Source of the DNA: Halichondria panicea
Taxonomy: Eukaryota; Porifera; Demospongiae; Suberitida; Halichondriidae
DNA length: 64,000 nt
Direction: 5' to 3'
Assembly: GCF_963675165.1 (NCBI RefSeq)
Contig: NC_087377.1
Span: 15,806,198 to 15,870,197 of the forward strand
Numbering within the stretch: the first letter of the stretch is position 1; the number at the start of each line of letters is the position of its first letter. Of the stretch, positions 12,277 to 24,991 are shown piece after piece. The position numbers and the translations under genes were made by a program. Under the pieces are notes generated by a model. That model searched no databases and had not been told where the DNA came from. It worked only from the letters and a program-made list of their open reading frames with translations.

Positions 12277-15200
12277 CTAATTAGCACTTATAGAGAAGAA
12301 ATGAACAGTTCGAATATAATCAACATTTGTCTCTCCTCCGGCTACAATGACCTCTCCAATAGGAAGTACTGAGCATGTGCACCAGTATCGTGCAGTAGGC
12401 AGGTCTCCCACTTTCACCCACCTCCTTGTGTCAGGCTGGTAGAGGTGGATCGATGAACTTGGCTTGTAACTGTCGTTTAGTCCACCAACGGCTAATAGTG
12501 ACCTCCCAATACTGAGAGGAGCTGAGGACACGAGTGGTACTTCCTGTAAGGTCTGCCAGAGAGTGGGTGTGTCCAGGTTGGAAACGGCCTTTGCAATAAG
12601 TTCATTGAGGTCGACGTGGTGCACTATCGTGGTTAGGCTCCCAGTGTGATCGTACCCTCCCATTAGGTAGAGGGTGTTTCCTATGAGAGTCGATTTCAGT
12701 TCTGTTTGTGGGTTAGGTAGTGACTGAGCAATGTACCATCTTCTTGATGCCACGTCCAACACCTCCACAGAGGAGGTACGTCCTTTATCATCACGCCCAC
12801 CAGCTACAATGATGTGGTTGTTGAAGGAGACAGCTGTTGAGAAAGTACGAGCAATGTTCATTGGTGGGTACGGGTGAGTCCATTCCCCTGACTCAAACAC
12901 TGCAAGTTGATTGGTGGGTTTGTTGTTTCTTGGATCATTTCCTCCCACCAGCACTAGTCGATTAGCGAGTGATGTCATAGCGAACCACATGGCAGTGTAC
13001 TCTGGTAGTTTGGTCCATTGATCTTGCTCGAGCTTCATCACTGTACACCTGTCACAATCATCGCCTGCAAACCCTCCACCAACATACACCGTGTCACCGA
13101 TAACAACACTCTGTACCGAGTAGCCCATCTTGATTGGCATGTCTTTCCCTCTTCTCCATTTCAGAGTGAGTGGAGGTCTCAACTCTCTGGGAGGGGGACC
13201 CTGAATAATGAATGAGTGTAATTAGGATAGTGTCTACTAACAAGCGAGTGTTACTTGTAGCAATAATTGCATGCACACTAAATCACTTTCTCTAATTAGC
13301 TTAAGAGGCCACGCCCACCAGTCTAATAGAATGTACAGTGCGATTATAAGAGATCAAAGCTTCTACTATAGCTCTGCAATAATATAATGGTGCATTTTGT
13401 CTCACCTGTCTCTGCTGTTGAATGATGGCGTCTCTCCTGACCAGCTCAGCATCTTTGTGCTCAATTTGTTCCCTGTGTGCCTGTACAGGGGAACGTTGGT
13501 GGAAATCAAACACAGACATGAATAACATTAGAGAAAATTCTACAACAGAACGAGAACAAACAACAATTTCTGCTAAAGGAAGTACATAATTATAGGCACA
13601 CTCAAACGGATGTGTATTTAGCAGCTTAACATGATTTATACAATAGCATCAATTGTTGAGGTATAATACTATTGTTGGAATCTCATCGACACACTTAGCT
13701 ACATGTACGCAAACAAATATCATTATTGTAGTATAATACTAGCGTATAAGAGTGTGTGCATTTGGTGACTACTATAATACCTGTAAGAGAGCGGCCCTCT
13801 CAACTAGAGCAGCCTCTCTCTGGGAAATGAGATCAGTGATCATTGACTCTTGTTCACTGAGTTGTCTGTCCTTGTCAGCAATCACACCATCTTTGGTGGC
13901 AGCATTAGCACGGACACTATTCAATATCTGTATAAAGTGAAAAAAAGATTATCAACATGCTAGCTCGTTGAACAAAATAGCTTATAATGAACAAAATAAA
14001 CTGGTTCTGCTGACCTGTTGCTGTCTAGCAAGCTGAGTATCTTTGTCCGCTACTTCCTCATCTTTTTGAACAAGTAGCCCATCTTTTTGTACCAGAAGTC
14101 CGTCCTTTTCATCTAGTTGATCGTCTTTTTGTGCCAGTAGTGCAACGCTCTGTTCGAGTTGGTTGTCTTTTTGCACTAGAAGTACATCTTTCTCAGTAAG
14201 TTGCTCATCTTTCCTCTCCAGTATCCTGTCCTTCTGGACCACCTCTCTCTGAGAACAGAGTACAGCATGCAGTGTCAGACCCTTGCACCCACTAGCTCAC
14301 TGGACTGGACTCACCTGTAGAGCCTCTATCCTCTTCTCCTTTGCCCTGAGGGTCCTGGCAGTCTTCACTCGCCCAATGTCCAGCTGGAGCAGTCCTCCGT
14401 CCATCTCCCTCCCCACCTCCTCCAGAGACGAGAGGAGCTCAGCGGTGGTCGGTCTTCTCTCTGGGGTGTTGGCCAGACACTCCCTCACCAGACCAAACAG
14501 AGGGTGCTCACGTCCACCCGCCAGACTCCTCTCAAGGAGAGCCGTGTAGGGACCTCGACGCTCAAACTCTGAGCGAGCCAGGAGGTGGTTTGGGTTGTTG
14601 GGGTCGCTGTACGTGGGGGCAAGGAGATCTCCTGGAAACACCTAGTCCAATGACACGAGTGGAAGAACATGTGAATACTGACTGTCATGATTGTTTTTAT
14701 GTATGTCTGTATGTATGGAGAAAACGAGTGCACGTATATTCACAATCATACATACAAAATGCATTTGCTGAAGGTCAACAATATTAAAGGGGGATCTCCC
14801 CAACACATACAACCACAATACTTATAAGGTAATTCACTGCATGAATGGTCACCAGGAATCTAACCTATGAATATCATTAACTACACACATACTTGTGTGA
14901 GTGCAAATAATTGCAGCACTCCGAAAGAGAAGACGTCCAGACTGGGTCCGTACACACTGTGGCCTCTGTCAGAGAGGGCCTCGGGCGGCATGTACACCAG
15001 TGTCCCAGGAAACCTCGTCAGAGTCCTGGCCAGTCGACCAGGCTCCAGATTCACGATACGAGAGTTACCAAAGTCGGTGATCTTGGCTCTCAGAGATGCC
15101 GTCAGTAGGACGTTCCTGGAAGTGAGGTCACGATGGACCACGGACTCACGATGCAGGTGGAGCAGCCCTCGAGCCACACAGACCAGAATGTACTGGGTGA

Positions 15201-15655
15201 CAGAGAGGGGGATGTTGGGGGTGGACTCCAGGAGATCGTCCAGACTTGAGTCCAGTCTCTCCATGACCAGGAGGGGCAGTCGAGAGCCAGTCACGAAACA
15301 CAGCCCAATGAACTGGGTGATGTTGGGGTGACGGATGCGAGCCATGAGTCGACACTCTCGGCGGTAGTTCCCAGCTAGGTTGGCCACTCCACCACGCTCG
15401 TCCGTCTCCAGGAGAACCTCGTGGATCTTCTTGGCTGCATACACCTCACCATTGATCATCACCTGTGCATGGAGGCAGTCACACTTGAATAGCTAGCAGA
15501 TACACGAGAGACAGTGCACAGAAACAGAGCATGCAGTGACTGACCTCTTGAACAGAGCCATAGGAGCCAGTTCCTAGAACTCTCTCCTCTCCAAAGTGCT
15601 CCACATTCTCCAGCACAAACTCCCTCAAGTCAGCATCATCTCGCAAAGAAAACAT
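12277..15655 (-). CDS. B2: kinase - coiled coil - Kelch receptor-like gene (795 aa model)
   Basis: Exons in phase: 15655-15545, 15462-14893, 14641-14315, 14248-14015, 13927-13781, 13480-13406, 13200-12277. The kinase part is nearly identical to B1, with Gly loop, AAK lysine, HRDLTSRN (Ser where B1 has Ala), DFGN and MPPEA. The coiled-coil exon is 78 codons, one heptad longer than B1, with an added VALLAQK-type repeat. The next exon is 49 codons against 46 in B1. The short coiled-coil exon uses the longer AHREQIEHKD form. The Kelch exon (307 aa) differs from B1 mainly in loop clusters, for example NIAR-TF-S against NIAR-SS-S and EVPL-VS against EVPL-EW. It is open throughout with no lesion. 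Confidence 0.87.
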
Positions 15656-15840
15656 TGGTAGTTAAGTTGACTCAGCTAGCTAGCTACAAGATACGCCCTT
15701 TTTCCTATTCCAATGTCAAATCACATGCAATAACAGCTGAATCAGCAAACCACGTGGTCACCCACCCTTGGAACATGGAGAAAGTGGCTAACTAACTATT
15801 GTCTCAGTGTTAGGTGGAGGCTTTGTCCAGTACTATAATT
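15656..15840. promoter_or_regulatory. Divergent intergenic region B2/P2 with E-box CACGTG at 15751-15756
   Basis: AAACCACGTGGTCA lies 96 bp from the B2 start codon, beside CCAAT-like sequence (15708-15714). Its position is conserved with B4 and, in a form displaced by insertions, with B3. Promoter function is inferred. Confidence 0.45.
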
Positions 15841-16136
15841 TGTAGACCACAGTGACATAGCCAGAACCATGGAGAGAGCTAGAGACCATTGCTGAGGAAG
15901 TGGGAATGGCAAGTTCCTGGCCAATCAGATGATCCTACATGACGAAGCTGCTCGTAAAGATGCAAGTCTGATGACAAACTCAGGATAATGAGTGAGTGAT
16001 AGTGTTGTTATTTAATAGCCTGATAGGATATACCTACTGCCAACATTTTCATGTACACTATTCCTATAGGACGCATTTGATTTTGTTTGGATGGTCCGGA
16101 AAAACTGTTGTAAACTAGTAAATAGTATGTAGAGGA

Positions 16137-16414
16137 GCCTACGCACACGAGGGACTGGCAAACTGCCTATCAGTCACTCGTCTCAGCTGCAACGAGCATT
16201 GCAGCCTATCAGATGGCTCAACGTCATATTAGCCCTGTAATTGTAACCGCACTTACACTTCAGTGGATTCAGTACATTCCATAGTAGCTAAATCAAAATA
16301 TAACCACATTATCTATAATGATATTCATGTTTGGTAGAGTCATAATTATAATCCCTATATTCCGCTGAGACGAGTGACTGATAAGCAGTTGGCCAGTCGC
16401 TCGCGCTACGCACC
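16137..16414. mobile_element. Foldback element in P2
   Basis: Same element as at 9171-9436, with the two arms diverged by a few bases. It is inherited by duplication of the unit. Confidence 0.6.
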
Positions 16415-18217
16415 AGTCTACCTTTTTAATACCCTCGAAATATACCCGCTATATACGGTAGCTTCTTTATAGTGCATAGTGTGCTTAAATCAATATGAAA
16501 TTTATGCCCAAATTGTGGAAAATAAGCGTGGACAATATTTAAATAACACGCATAGTTTAGTACATACATGTATGTGTATGTGTACGTGTACTGAGTTTGA
16601 AATTCCTCAGGGCCATGTTCAAGCTGAACCCCAATGCAAAGACGTCAAGTTCAACCTGAATGCCTAAGAGTTCAAACCTCCGAGAGCAAGCTTCTCTCCA
16701 GTGGTCACTGCCTCCTCCACACCTCTCCGGTAAATGCAATCATATTATAATTGTGAAATAGCTTTTCCCGAATTTCGAATGTCAAAATGTGCATACCCCC
16801 AGGCCATAATAATCTGTCTTTGAGCTCGTGCATGCATGAACAATCTGCCATCATGATCTTAGTATTATCATTGTACGGGATTGATCCCCATCCAGAACTA
16901 CGAAACTAGCTGGCAAAAAGGACATCTAATTATTATTGCATATTGAGAATGCATTTTCAGTTGGTTGTATAATTGTTGCTTAGCAGTGGACTTTATAAAT
17001 GCTCTGTAGTACCCAAAAGGACAACTCCCCTAGAAGTGTCCTACTGGAATCAATATTAGGAGTTTTCACACTTTTTGTGTTTGGCCAGAGCCATTTGTTT
17101 ATGCACAAGTCATATTTCTGCCTGATGGGGCCTTTGGGTCGTAGCCTTGGGCCTTGTCTGAGACCATGTTGGAGTCAAAGCTCCGTTCTGCAAATTGTGA
17201 TTATGCTTATTTATATGCGTTTGTTAATTGTTAGTTCTAATTTGTGGTTTACGTGTCTGTGTCCATGAATAACTATTTGAACACGTCATAAAATGCAATT
17301 CATACGACAGGAATGTTGCCACCAACCAGCAAAATAATTCCGTTTCTGCTTTTGTCACCAAACTGGAGGTAAAAGTTTACGTAAGGACTTTGAGAAGGAG
17401 CGGGAAAATGAGTACAAAGAGAAGTACCTCTCGCTATTAGAGCATACTAGGTAAAGGTCATGTAATTTACTTACTGTTATTATAACGTGTTATGTTAGGT
17501 AAGATCTTAGTATTATATTGGAGCATACTAGGTAAAGGTCATCGTGTAGTGTTTTGTAAAACAGTCATCATAATCCTTAGTTTTGCTGTATAGCGGCTCT
17601 TGGGCTATCAGAAATGTTCATGGGGTCTAATATTCATGTTTCAATGTTAGGAAACCACACCCATCAATAGCTAGTTTTAATGTTCACGTTAGCTGCTCTG
17701 CCCCGAAAAACGCGAAATGTTGCACCTCACCTGCTACGGTACATGCTAACACTGTATATATCACTATACAACCATTTGAATGCAGATAAAGCACCATCAC
17801 TCTCTTTATTGCCTCCCAAGAAGTTAAGTAGCTAACTGTTCTCTGTGGATGAGTGCTGACTCGGCTTTGTTTAAGTCCAAGAGCAAGAAATCAAAGTGGC
17901 TCGACTAGTGAGTTGTGTCATGTCAGTTAGTGTGTAGAGTTGTAGTGAAGCTTTTCTTATTCTAGTCACTCTATAGAGATTATTATAGAATACAGTCAGG
18001 TTAATTAATGGACTCCATAGCGGACCTATGCCACCTCTAGAGTACAGCTATACTGTTTCACTGTATATCTTGAAGTAACATTATAATCTAGTGCAATAAG
18101 ATACTATTAGTGTTATGATTCTACTAAAACTCATTCTCAAAAGTTTCAGCCCTATCTAAGTCTAGTTTTATTTTTTTGCTCCCGTTACTTGCTGCTTAGC
18201 CAGATCATACTATTGTA

Positions 18218-18427
18218 CCGTATAGCATGTAATTTTCGTGGGGCAAAATATTCGTGGTTTTCGTTTTCGTGGTTGGAGGTCTGACCATGAATATTACCCA
18301 CGAATGAAGCGACCATGCCTACCTTTACCTGCAGTGCAAGCAGCAACCACGAAAATATTACCCACGAAATGTCTCAATATTGCTGAACCACGAATATTTT
18401 GTCCCCTGAAAATTACCCGCTATACAG
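18218..18427. mobile_element. TA-flanked MITE (CCGTATAGC family), 210 bp
   Basis: The termini CCGTATAGC and GCTATACAG are flanked by TA on both sides (18216-18217, 18428-18429). Inside are repeated motifs related to TTCGTGG/CCACGAA in both orientations. The paralogous site near 26080-26100 lacks the element and reads ACTATTGTATAACACTCC, exactly the empty site, which proves insertion. A second family member is at 54047-54240. Confidence 0.85.
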
Positions 18428-19170
18428 TATAACACTCCTCTGGTTTCTATAGATCTTTATTATTTATGTCAACAGCCGAGGGTAGCACTTCAGTGCTCTA
18501 GTTCTAATTGTAGATTGACTGATTGATTTGTCTTCTGTACTATTGTTTGATTTTTCCACCCCTCATCTTTTCCGGCCCCTAGTTATGCGGCCATTTTTCA
18601 GCCCGGCCAAGTGTTGAGGAGACAAGAAGAGGCACTGACAATGGAGGTAGAGGTACAGAGTACGTTAGCTGGAAAATGCATTTGTGTCATACTTTGTGGA
18701 GTTCCTTAAATTCATTCAAGGTCAGCTATAGTGTGTCCTACTTGAAGGTGTGCAATGTACAATCATGTACGACCCCCCCCCACACACACACACCGTTAGG
18801 CCTACTATGCTGCTAAGAAAGAGAGGGGCCTCACGTAAACTGGCCACTCAGTGTGACTATGACCATGTGACTCTTTAACCCCTCAGTTCCCGAGCCCCAC
18901 CCCTCACTGTCTGACTCGGAAGAGGAGATAGACTTTGTATTCTGGGAGAAGGTGTCCACCCTACCCTCGGACAAGACCCCCAACCAAGGACCTGAACTTG
19001 TTATGAGACTGTTAAATATTATTTTGTAGTATTATTATGTACTTCGTGTCATAATAATATTATTATTAACTTATTATTAATTCTGTTGCAACTTCTTAAT
19101 TAGAACATAATAAAAAATTTCATATCGTTAACGCACAATATATATTAAAGAGAAACAATTAACAAAATAA

Positions 19171-22030
19171 CTAATTAGCACTTATAGAGAAGAAATCAAC
19201 AGTTGGAGTATATGCAGTAAACAGTTTTGTCTGTCCTCCGGCTACAATGACCTCTCCACTAGGAAGTACTGAGCATGTGCAGCAGTATCGTGCAGTAGGC
19301 AGGTCTCCCACTTTCACCCACCTCCTGGTGTCAGGCTGGTAGAGGTGGATCGTTGAACTTGGGTTGCGTCTGTCGTCTCGTCCACCAACGGCTAATAGTG
19401 ACCTCCCAATACTGAGAGGAGCTAACCACACGAGTGGTACTTCCTGTAAGGTCTGCCAGAGAGTGGGTGTGTCCAGGTTCGAATGGGCCTTTGCAATCAG
19501 TTCATTGAGGTCGACGTGGTGCACTGTCTTGGTTGGCCTCCCAGTGTGATCCCACCCTCCCATTAGGTAGAGGGTGTTTCCTATGAGAGTTGATTTCAGT
19601 ATTGATCGTGGGTTAGGTAGTGACTGAGCAATGTACCATCTTCTTGATGCCACGTCCAACACCTCCACAGAGGAGGAGGTACGTTCTTCATCATCACGCC
19701 CACCAGCTACAATGATGTGGTTGTTGAAGGAGACAGCTGTTGAGGAATCACGAGCAATGTTCATTGGTGGGTACGGGCGAGTCCATTCCCCTGATTCAAA
19801 CACTGCAAGCTGATTGGTGGGTTTGTTGTTTCTTAGATCACGTCCTCCCACCAGCACTAGTCGATTAGCGAGTGATGTCATAGCGAAGTACTTGACAGTG
19901 TACTCTGGTAGATTGGTCCATTGATCTTGCTCGAGCTTCATCACTGTACACACGTCACGATCATTGCCTGCACGCCCTCCACCAACATACACCGTGTCAC
20001 CGATAACAACACTCTGTACCGTGGTACCCATCTTGATTGGTATGTCTTTTCCTCTTCTCCATTTCAGAGTGAGTGGAGGTCTCAACTCTCTGGGAGGGGG
20101 ACCCTGAATAATGAATGAGTGTAATTAGGATAGTGTCTACTAACAAGCGAGTGTTACTTGTAGCAATAATTGCATGCACACTAAATCACTTTCTCTAATT
20201 AGCTTAAGAGGCCACGCCACGCCCACCAGTCTAATAGAATGTACAGTACGATTATAAGAGATCAAAGCTTCTACTATAGCTCTGCAATAATATAATGGTG
20301 CATTTTGTCTCACCTGTCTCTGCTGTTGAATGATGGCGTCTCTCCTGACCAGCTCAGCATCTTTGTGCTTAATCTGTTCCCCGTGTGTCTGTACAGGGGA
20401 ACGTTGGTGGAAATCAAACACAGACGTGAATAACATTACAGAAAAATCTACAACAGAACGAGACAATCTTCACTAAAGGAAGTACATAATTATAGGCACA
20501 CTCAAACGGATGTGTAGTTACGGCTTAACACATGAGATAGCATCCATGCATGTTAAGGTACAATACTATTGTTGCTGTGGGAATCTCATTATCACAGTAC
20601 ATGTACGAACCTTTTTGACTGGTTGAGGGTCCTTTGACTCCCTCTTTGTTGCCTCCACTGTGTCCGAGCTTGTTGTCAGGTCAGCATCTAAAGTAAAAGA
20701 AAATCGATACCAACATAAAATGATTTTTCTGTTAGAGCTAGGAGTTAGTGGAAACGTAAAACACATAATTATAATTGACTCACAGATGTCCCTGGCAGAT
20801 GGTCTCCTCGTCATGTCTTCTTGCAAGCAACTGTCGATAAGCTTCCTTAACCTGTGTGTGTGAGGGATCTGGGCAACATGGAATAATCGATCCTTGACTG
20901 ATTTGATCGTCTCCAGCTTGCAAACAATTTGCGTCACAATCACCCCATAGGAAAACACATCCAGGCTGTTATCGTATTTCTTCTCTTCCAATCGTATAGC
21001 CTCGAGAGGTAGATACCCCATACGGTGACCAATGGCTGTGAGAGTGTGGCTAAGCTTGGAGGGATCGTATAGCCGTGACATGCCAAAGTCGGATATCTTT
21101 GCAACAGGCATTGGTCGTGAAAGATTCAGCAAAACGTTATCACCACAGAGGTCACGGTGGATAATCTGCTTGCTATGAATGTAGGCCAGACCACAAGCTA
21201 TGTCTTTGGAGAGGCTAATTTCACATTCGCTAGTGAGGGACTCTTCATCAAGGCCAGAAAAATAGGATCTCAGATTGCAATCCATCAGCTCAACAACGAG
21301 GATTGTACTCCCTGATTTGGGGTGCTTGGCAGTCGACAAAAACTGAACAATGTTTGGGTGCTGGAACGACTTGAGAAAATCACTCTCACGATCAATTGCA
21401 TTGCTAGCTTCTTCGTCTTTGGCGATTGGAATACTTGCCTGCATCTCCATAGCATCGTGAAGCAGCACTTTGACTGCACAAATCTCGCCCTTGTAGCTGC
21501 CTTTGAAGACTGCTCCAAATGCACCTTTACCGAGAGGCTTGTCTAAGAAAACAGTCAAATCATCGTTAATCTTCTGGCGGGTTTGGTCAACTGTACAACA
21601 TTGTGTGTGTGTGTGTGTGTGTGTGTGTGGGGGGGGGTGAATATTATAGCAGCTAACGAACTAAGCATTATGACTGTATGATTCCTGTGCTGAACTAGTG
21701 CTTACCCTCTGACTTCACATCAGTAGGATTGCTTGGACCAGTAGACTGTAGATGATCTTTCTCGATGGTCTGGGCTATGTGAGCTTCACCCACGATGGGA
21801 CTGGTCAATGCCTCCACCATCTCTTTCCAGCTCTTCCCTCCTTCATTAAGCCATTTAATCAAACCCTCACGATAGCAGTCATCAGGATTGTTGCTCCATT
21901 CTTTCCCGATGCTGTGGATTGTAGCCTGGGGTACGTCAAGAATAAGCAAGATGTTTCGCCACTTAATTCGAGCATCAAACGTGACGAGGTACAATTTCTT
22001 TAGATCTGCTATTGTGAGATAGTCCGACAT
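19171..22030 (-). CDS. A2: Death domain - kinase - coiled coil - Kelch gene (738 aa model), intact
   Basis: Five exons join in phase: 22030-21706, 21590-20784, 20687-20611, 20388-20314, 20103-19171. Residues 1-108 hold a Death domain (from MSDYLTIADL to AQTIEKDHL), a homotypic interaction module. The kinase follows: GKGAFGAVFKG loop at about 129-139, CAVK lysine, HRDLCGDN, SDFG, and LPLEA in place of APE. A linker of 26 codons and a 25-codon coiled coil (HKDAELVRRDAIIQQQRQ) lead to a 310-aa Kelch exon with six Gly-Gly motifs. IRAK and plant Pelle-like proteins share Death-kinase order, but the Kelch end is unlike them. The linker donor is the weak GTTCGT. The start is the first ATG, with the divergent promoter upstream. 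No lesion is visible. Confidence 0.88.
21603..21629. repeat. (GT)n tract in the Death-kinase intron of A2
   Basis: About 13 GT units followed by a G run. It is the short allele of the tract at 1401-1524, upstream of the kinase acceptor on the coding strand. Confidence 0.9.
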
Positions 22031-22400
22031 CTTCTGTGTAGAGTGTGGAATAAGATAAACAATGATAATTATGAAGGTACATGTAATTATGTATAAATAT
22101 TTGGTGTGTGCAAATTATATCATCAAAACCATAAATACCGTAGATCTATATGCAGAAAATAAAACAGTGCTGTCTGCACTTACTGATAATAATCCAGAGC
22201 TACAGTATCTTCACAGCTTGATACCAGGCACGATACAGAAGTACAGGACAACAGTTAGCTCAGCTACAACGAGACCCGCCCTGTTTCTCTGCAGAATAAA
22301 CAATAGCTGTCACGTGCGATAACATTGCTAAACCACGTGGCTGATCTTTCACTGCACTTCCATAGCTAGCTAGCTAGAGAGAAGAAGAAATTATGCTGTC
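22031..22400. promoter_or_regulatory. Divergent intergenic region A2/U2 with E-box CACGTG at 22334-22339
   Basis: AAACCACGTGGCTG lies 304 bp from the A2 start codon. The position is conserved in A1, A3 and A4. Promoter role inferred. Confidence 0.45.
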
Positions 22401-22554
22401 AATTTTGAAGCTCTGAGCAAGTGGTCAAACTATTTGTCTGTATTGGTGGAGGCTGAAGACATGAGTCCATGGACAGGGACTACTGAGGAACCTTCATCAA
22501 GAACATTAACAAGGTACAGTTATTCATAAATATTAAATTACAAAGCGAGAGGTC

Positions 22555-22840
22555 ATTTCTTTTTGGAGGTTTAGAAAAATTCCTGGTGTCGCATATTTAG
22601 AGGGTCGCATCTAATTGGAGGTTACTCTACTATCCTCGATTACAGGATGCTTAAAATTATATTGTTTCTAGCGGCCTGGAATCGAGGCTGTGGTTTGACC
22701 TCTATTTAGGACGCGACATATAAAAATAATTGTCACACGCAGCAGTCGCTACTTTTAGAGGTCAGAATATTACCTAAGATCGAGGGTGTCGCATATTTGG
22801 AGGGTCGCCTTAAATTGAACAAGTACGGTACTTGTGTATA
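22555..22840. repeat. Repeat block with GTCGCATATTTRGAGGGTCGC motifs in the U2 intron
   Basis: The motif GGTGTCGCATATTT with GAGGGTCGC occurs at both ends of the block, with CCTCGATTA and GGAATCGAGGC facing each other inside. The whole block recurs at about 30139-30420 and 62145-62420. It was probably an old element now carried as part of the U unit. Confidence 0.5.
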
Positions 22841-23059
22841 ATGTGTAGTTGGTTATAATGTGGGCCCTAACTTTGGTCTTGTGCATGATACCCAGGTATG
22901 TACCCACACAGAGTTCACACCAAGTAACATAAAAGCAAACACATAAAAACTGTTTTAATACAGAGATACTACACGTAGGGACAGAGCCGACCGACGTGGA
23001 GACGGTTACTATCGCTACTGAAGAGGTGGTACCCAGTTCACAGTTTGAGATAGAGATAA

Positions 23060-23262
23060 GTCAGAGTGATGATGGGGAGAGTGTGGAGCAGCTACAGGCC
23101 AGTGACTTGGGTCCTAACTTTGGCCTTGTGCATGATACCCAGGTAACACACACACACACAGTCAGAGTGATGATGGGGAGAGTGTGGAGCAGCTACAGGC
23201 CAGTGACTTGGGTCCTAACTTTGGCCTTGTGCATGATACCCAGGTAACACACACACACACAG
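23060..23262. repeat. About 101-bp tandem duplication of exon end plus donor in U2
   Basis: The segment GTCAGAGTGATGATGGGG through the CA tract after the splice donor is present twice in a row. The CA tract of copy one creates a possible acceptor (ACACACAG) for copy two, so a duplicated exon could form. Confidence 0.8.
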
Positions 23263-24034
23263 TTCACACCAAGTAACATATAAAAACTAGCACTTAAAAA
23301 CGCTTTTTTAAAGTATCTGGCTTCTAAGACTTTTCGTTTTTGTACTATTTTCGCTTTCATATTACATGGTTAGAATTTGCATGATGGTAACTACCTCCCA
23401 AATAACGAACACACACACACACACACACACGCTTGTTGTTCCCGCCCACTCACACAGGAGATCCACACGCTAACTAGCGATGATGGCTTGCCCTCTGACA
23501 TGATCTCTGGGACAGACCACCCCCTCATCTCAGTTCCTCATCACTAAGAGCACCTCTTCTTGTTCAGAGTCTGGCCAAAGATTAATGGTGAGTAATGGAG
23601 GCCAAATTTATCAGTGTGACGATCCCCTTTTGTGAGGCAAATCCAAAAGTTATATATAGGCCTCGATAAGTTATCCAAGTGCTTGTACGTACTAATTACA
23701 TGTAGAACCATGAGTATTATTGCTAATGTTTGATATAAAATAATTATAAAATAAGGTTTCTTGGAAGTGGTGTTGAAAAATAGTCAGTTTTTACTATGTT
23801 GTTGTGTGTGTTGAGGTCCTCTGTATGTGATGATCCCACCATCCAGTAGTGCTGAGATACTGCATGCAATGGGTCGACCTATAGCACCCAAGATGAGCGG
23901 GATATCAACTATGGATTATCACACGGCCGACCCCATCGTTCAAATGCAGTTGTGAGTACACAGTTCATGTGATTGCCTACCTCTGCATAACATGTATGAC
24001 AGTATGTTAGGGAAAGCATCATTCTTGCTACATA

Positions 24035-24239
24035 CAGTATTACTAGAATATTTTGCTGTTGGTGAAAAGCCTTTGCCAATCAGCAACAAAGTTGATCCTT
24101 TGCGATTGTGCTAACTATTGTGTTCTGGCAATAATCGTGTGTATTTATAGTCATACTTTAGGTTTTGCGATTTTATTGTTGCGAATTGATCAACCCTCGC
24201 AAAATGTGCGTATGCTCGTAAAACATTCTAGTAATACGG
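24035..24239. mobile_element. TA-flanked MITE (CCGTATTACTAG family) in U2 intron
   Basis: Same element and same intron as 3932-4135. The left end here reads CAGTATTACTAG. TA flanks at 24033-24034 and 24240-24241. Confidence 0.75.
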
Positions 24240-24991
24240 TAACTGTGAGGAGTGTTGTTATTATGGTGGTTGGTTTGCAGGTCTGGGGATATGGCTGCCA
24301 ACAGGGAAGCTCAGAGGAAGGCTACACACAATGAAGGTGATGCAAATTCAATACTGAAAGTTATAGTGTACAACAGATGTACATGTACGTACGTGGTCAT
24401 AATCAAATAGAAGCATTTCCCACAAAGTACAGTTACGAAGCTTTAACATCAAATCTGCAACTTCTAAAACTAATGACATATTTGTTGTATGGAGGCTATC
24501 CATCCATGCTGTAAACGTCTTTTATTTATACTGTACAGTAGGTGTTCGTGTGTGTGTGTGTGTGAGGTCAAGGTTCATTCGTTTTGCCAATTGGCTCAGC
24601 TTCATTGTACATGCCCTAAGCACGATAATTACCAGTTGTTATTGTTCTTCCCATACCCAGTTGAGTCTCATCCCTACAACAACAACCATCGCTGCCTACT
24701 GGAGCCTCTAATCCAAACACACCACTCTTAAGCTCACTCGTACAAACTCTATCCTCCATTGCGAGCACGACCACTTCTCCGTCCACTCCTGTACCGAAAT
24801 CCTCCATGCTGTCACAAGCCAACAACAATGGCGGTGGTGGTGGTGGTGGTGGTATCTCTGCCGCGGCTGCTGCTAGTCTGCTCAACACTCTGATTCTGGC
24901 TCAGAATGTGCTCACAAGCAACTCAAGTGCTGGTAGCCCCGGGCAAGATTCAATGTCTATGGAAACGGTGGACCAATCCTCTCAACAGTAG

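Larger units (their letters stand above)
15841..19006 (+). pseudogene. P2: broken copy of the PAM2-like gene
   Basis: Segments present: PAM2 exon 16611-16729, remnant of the DKATV exon near 17330, charged helix exon ending 17450, MSADS segment near 17850-17908, 18583-18659, final exon from 18887. Lesions: CAA to TAA inside the PAM2 motif (NLNA then stop), deletion of the first half of the DKATV exon, loss of the acceptor before MSADS, and an extra C in the final exon (ACCCCCAACC) that shifts the C-terminus. With four independent lesions this copy is most likely non-functional. Confidence 0.65.
22461..24991 (+). pseudogene. U2: USF-like gene remnant whose bHLH exon is replaced by a Gly/Ala/Ser-rich exon
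   Basis: Segments: 5' exon with MSPWTGTTEE near 22461-22514, acidic exon 22964-23142 (VETVTIATEEVVPSSQFEIE), a second copy of its 3' part (23161-23243), a broken exon from 23458, 23816-23951 (PLYVMIPPSSS), basic-region exon 24281-24336. After the normal acceptor at 24660 there is no bHLH helix. Instead an open frame 24665-24991 encodes a Gln/Ser/Thr-rich stretch, Gly8, Ala5 and a C-terminus ending METVDQSSQQ. The phase from 24336 leads to a different frame that stops quickly, so the join is not productive as drawn. The exon from 23458 has a frame change and stop. Confidence 0.5.

Noticed and set aside
19364-19549. Plus-strand open frames opposite the Kelch exons (also 13018, 26915, 33184, 40314)
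   Set aside because: They are antisense to Kelch coding sequence, with no independent support.
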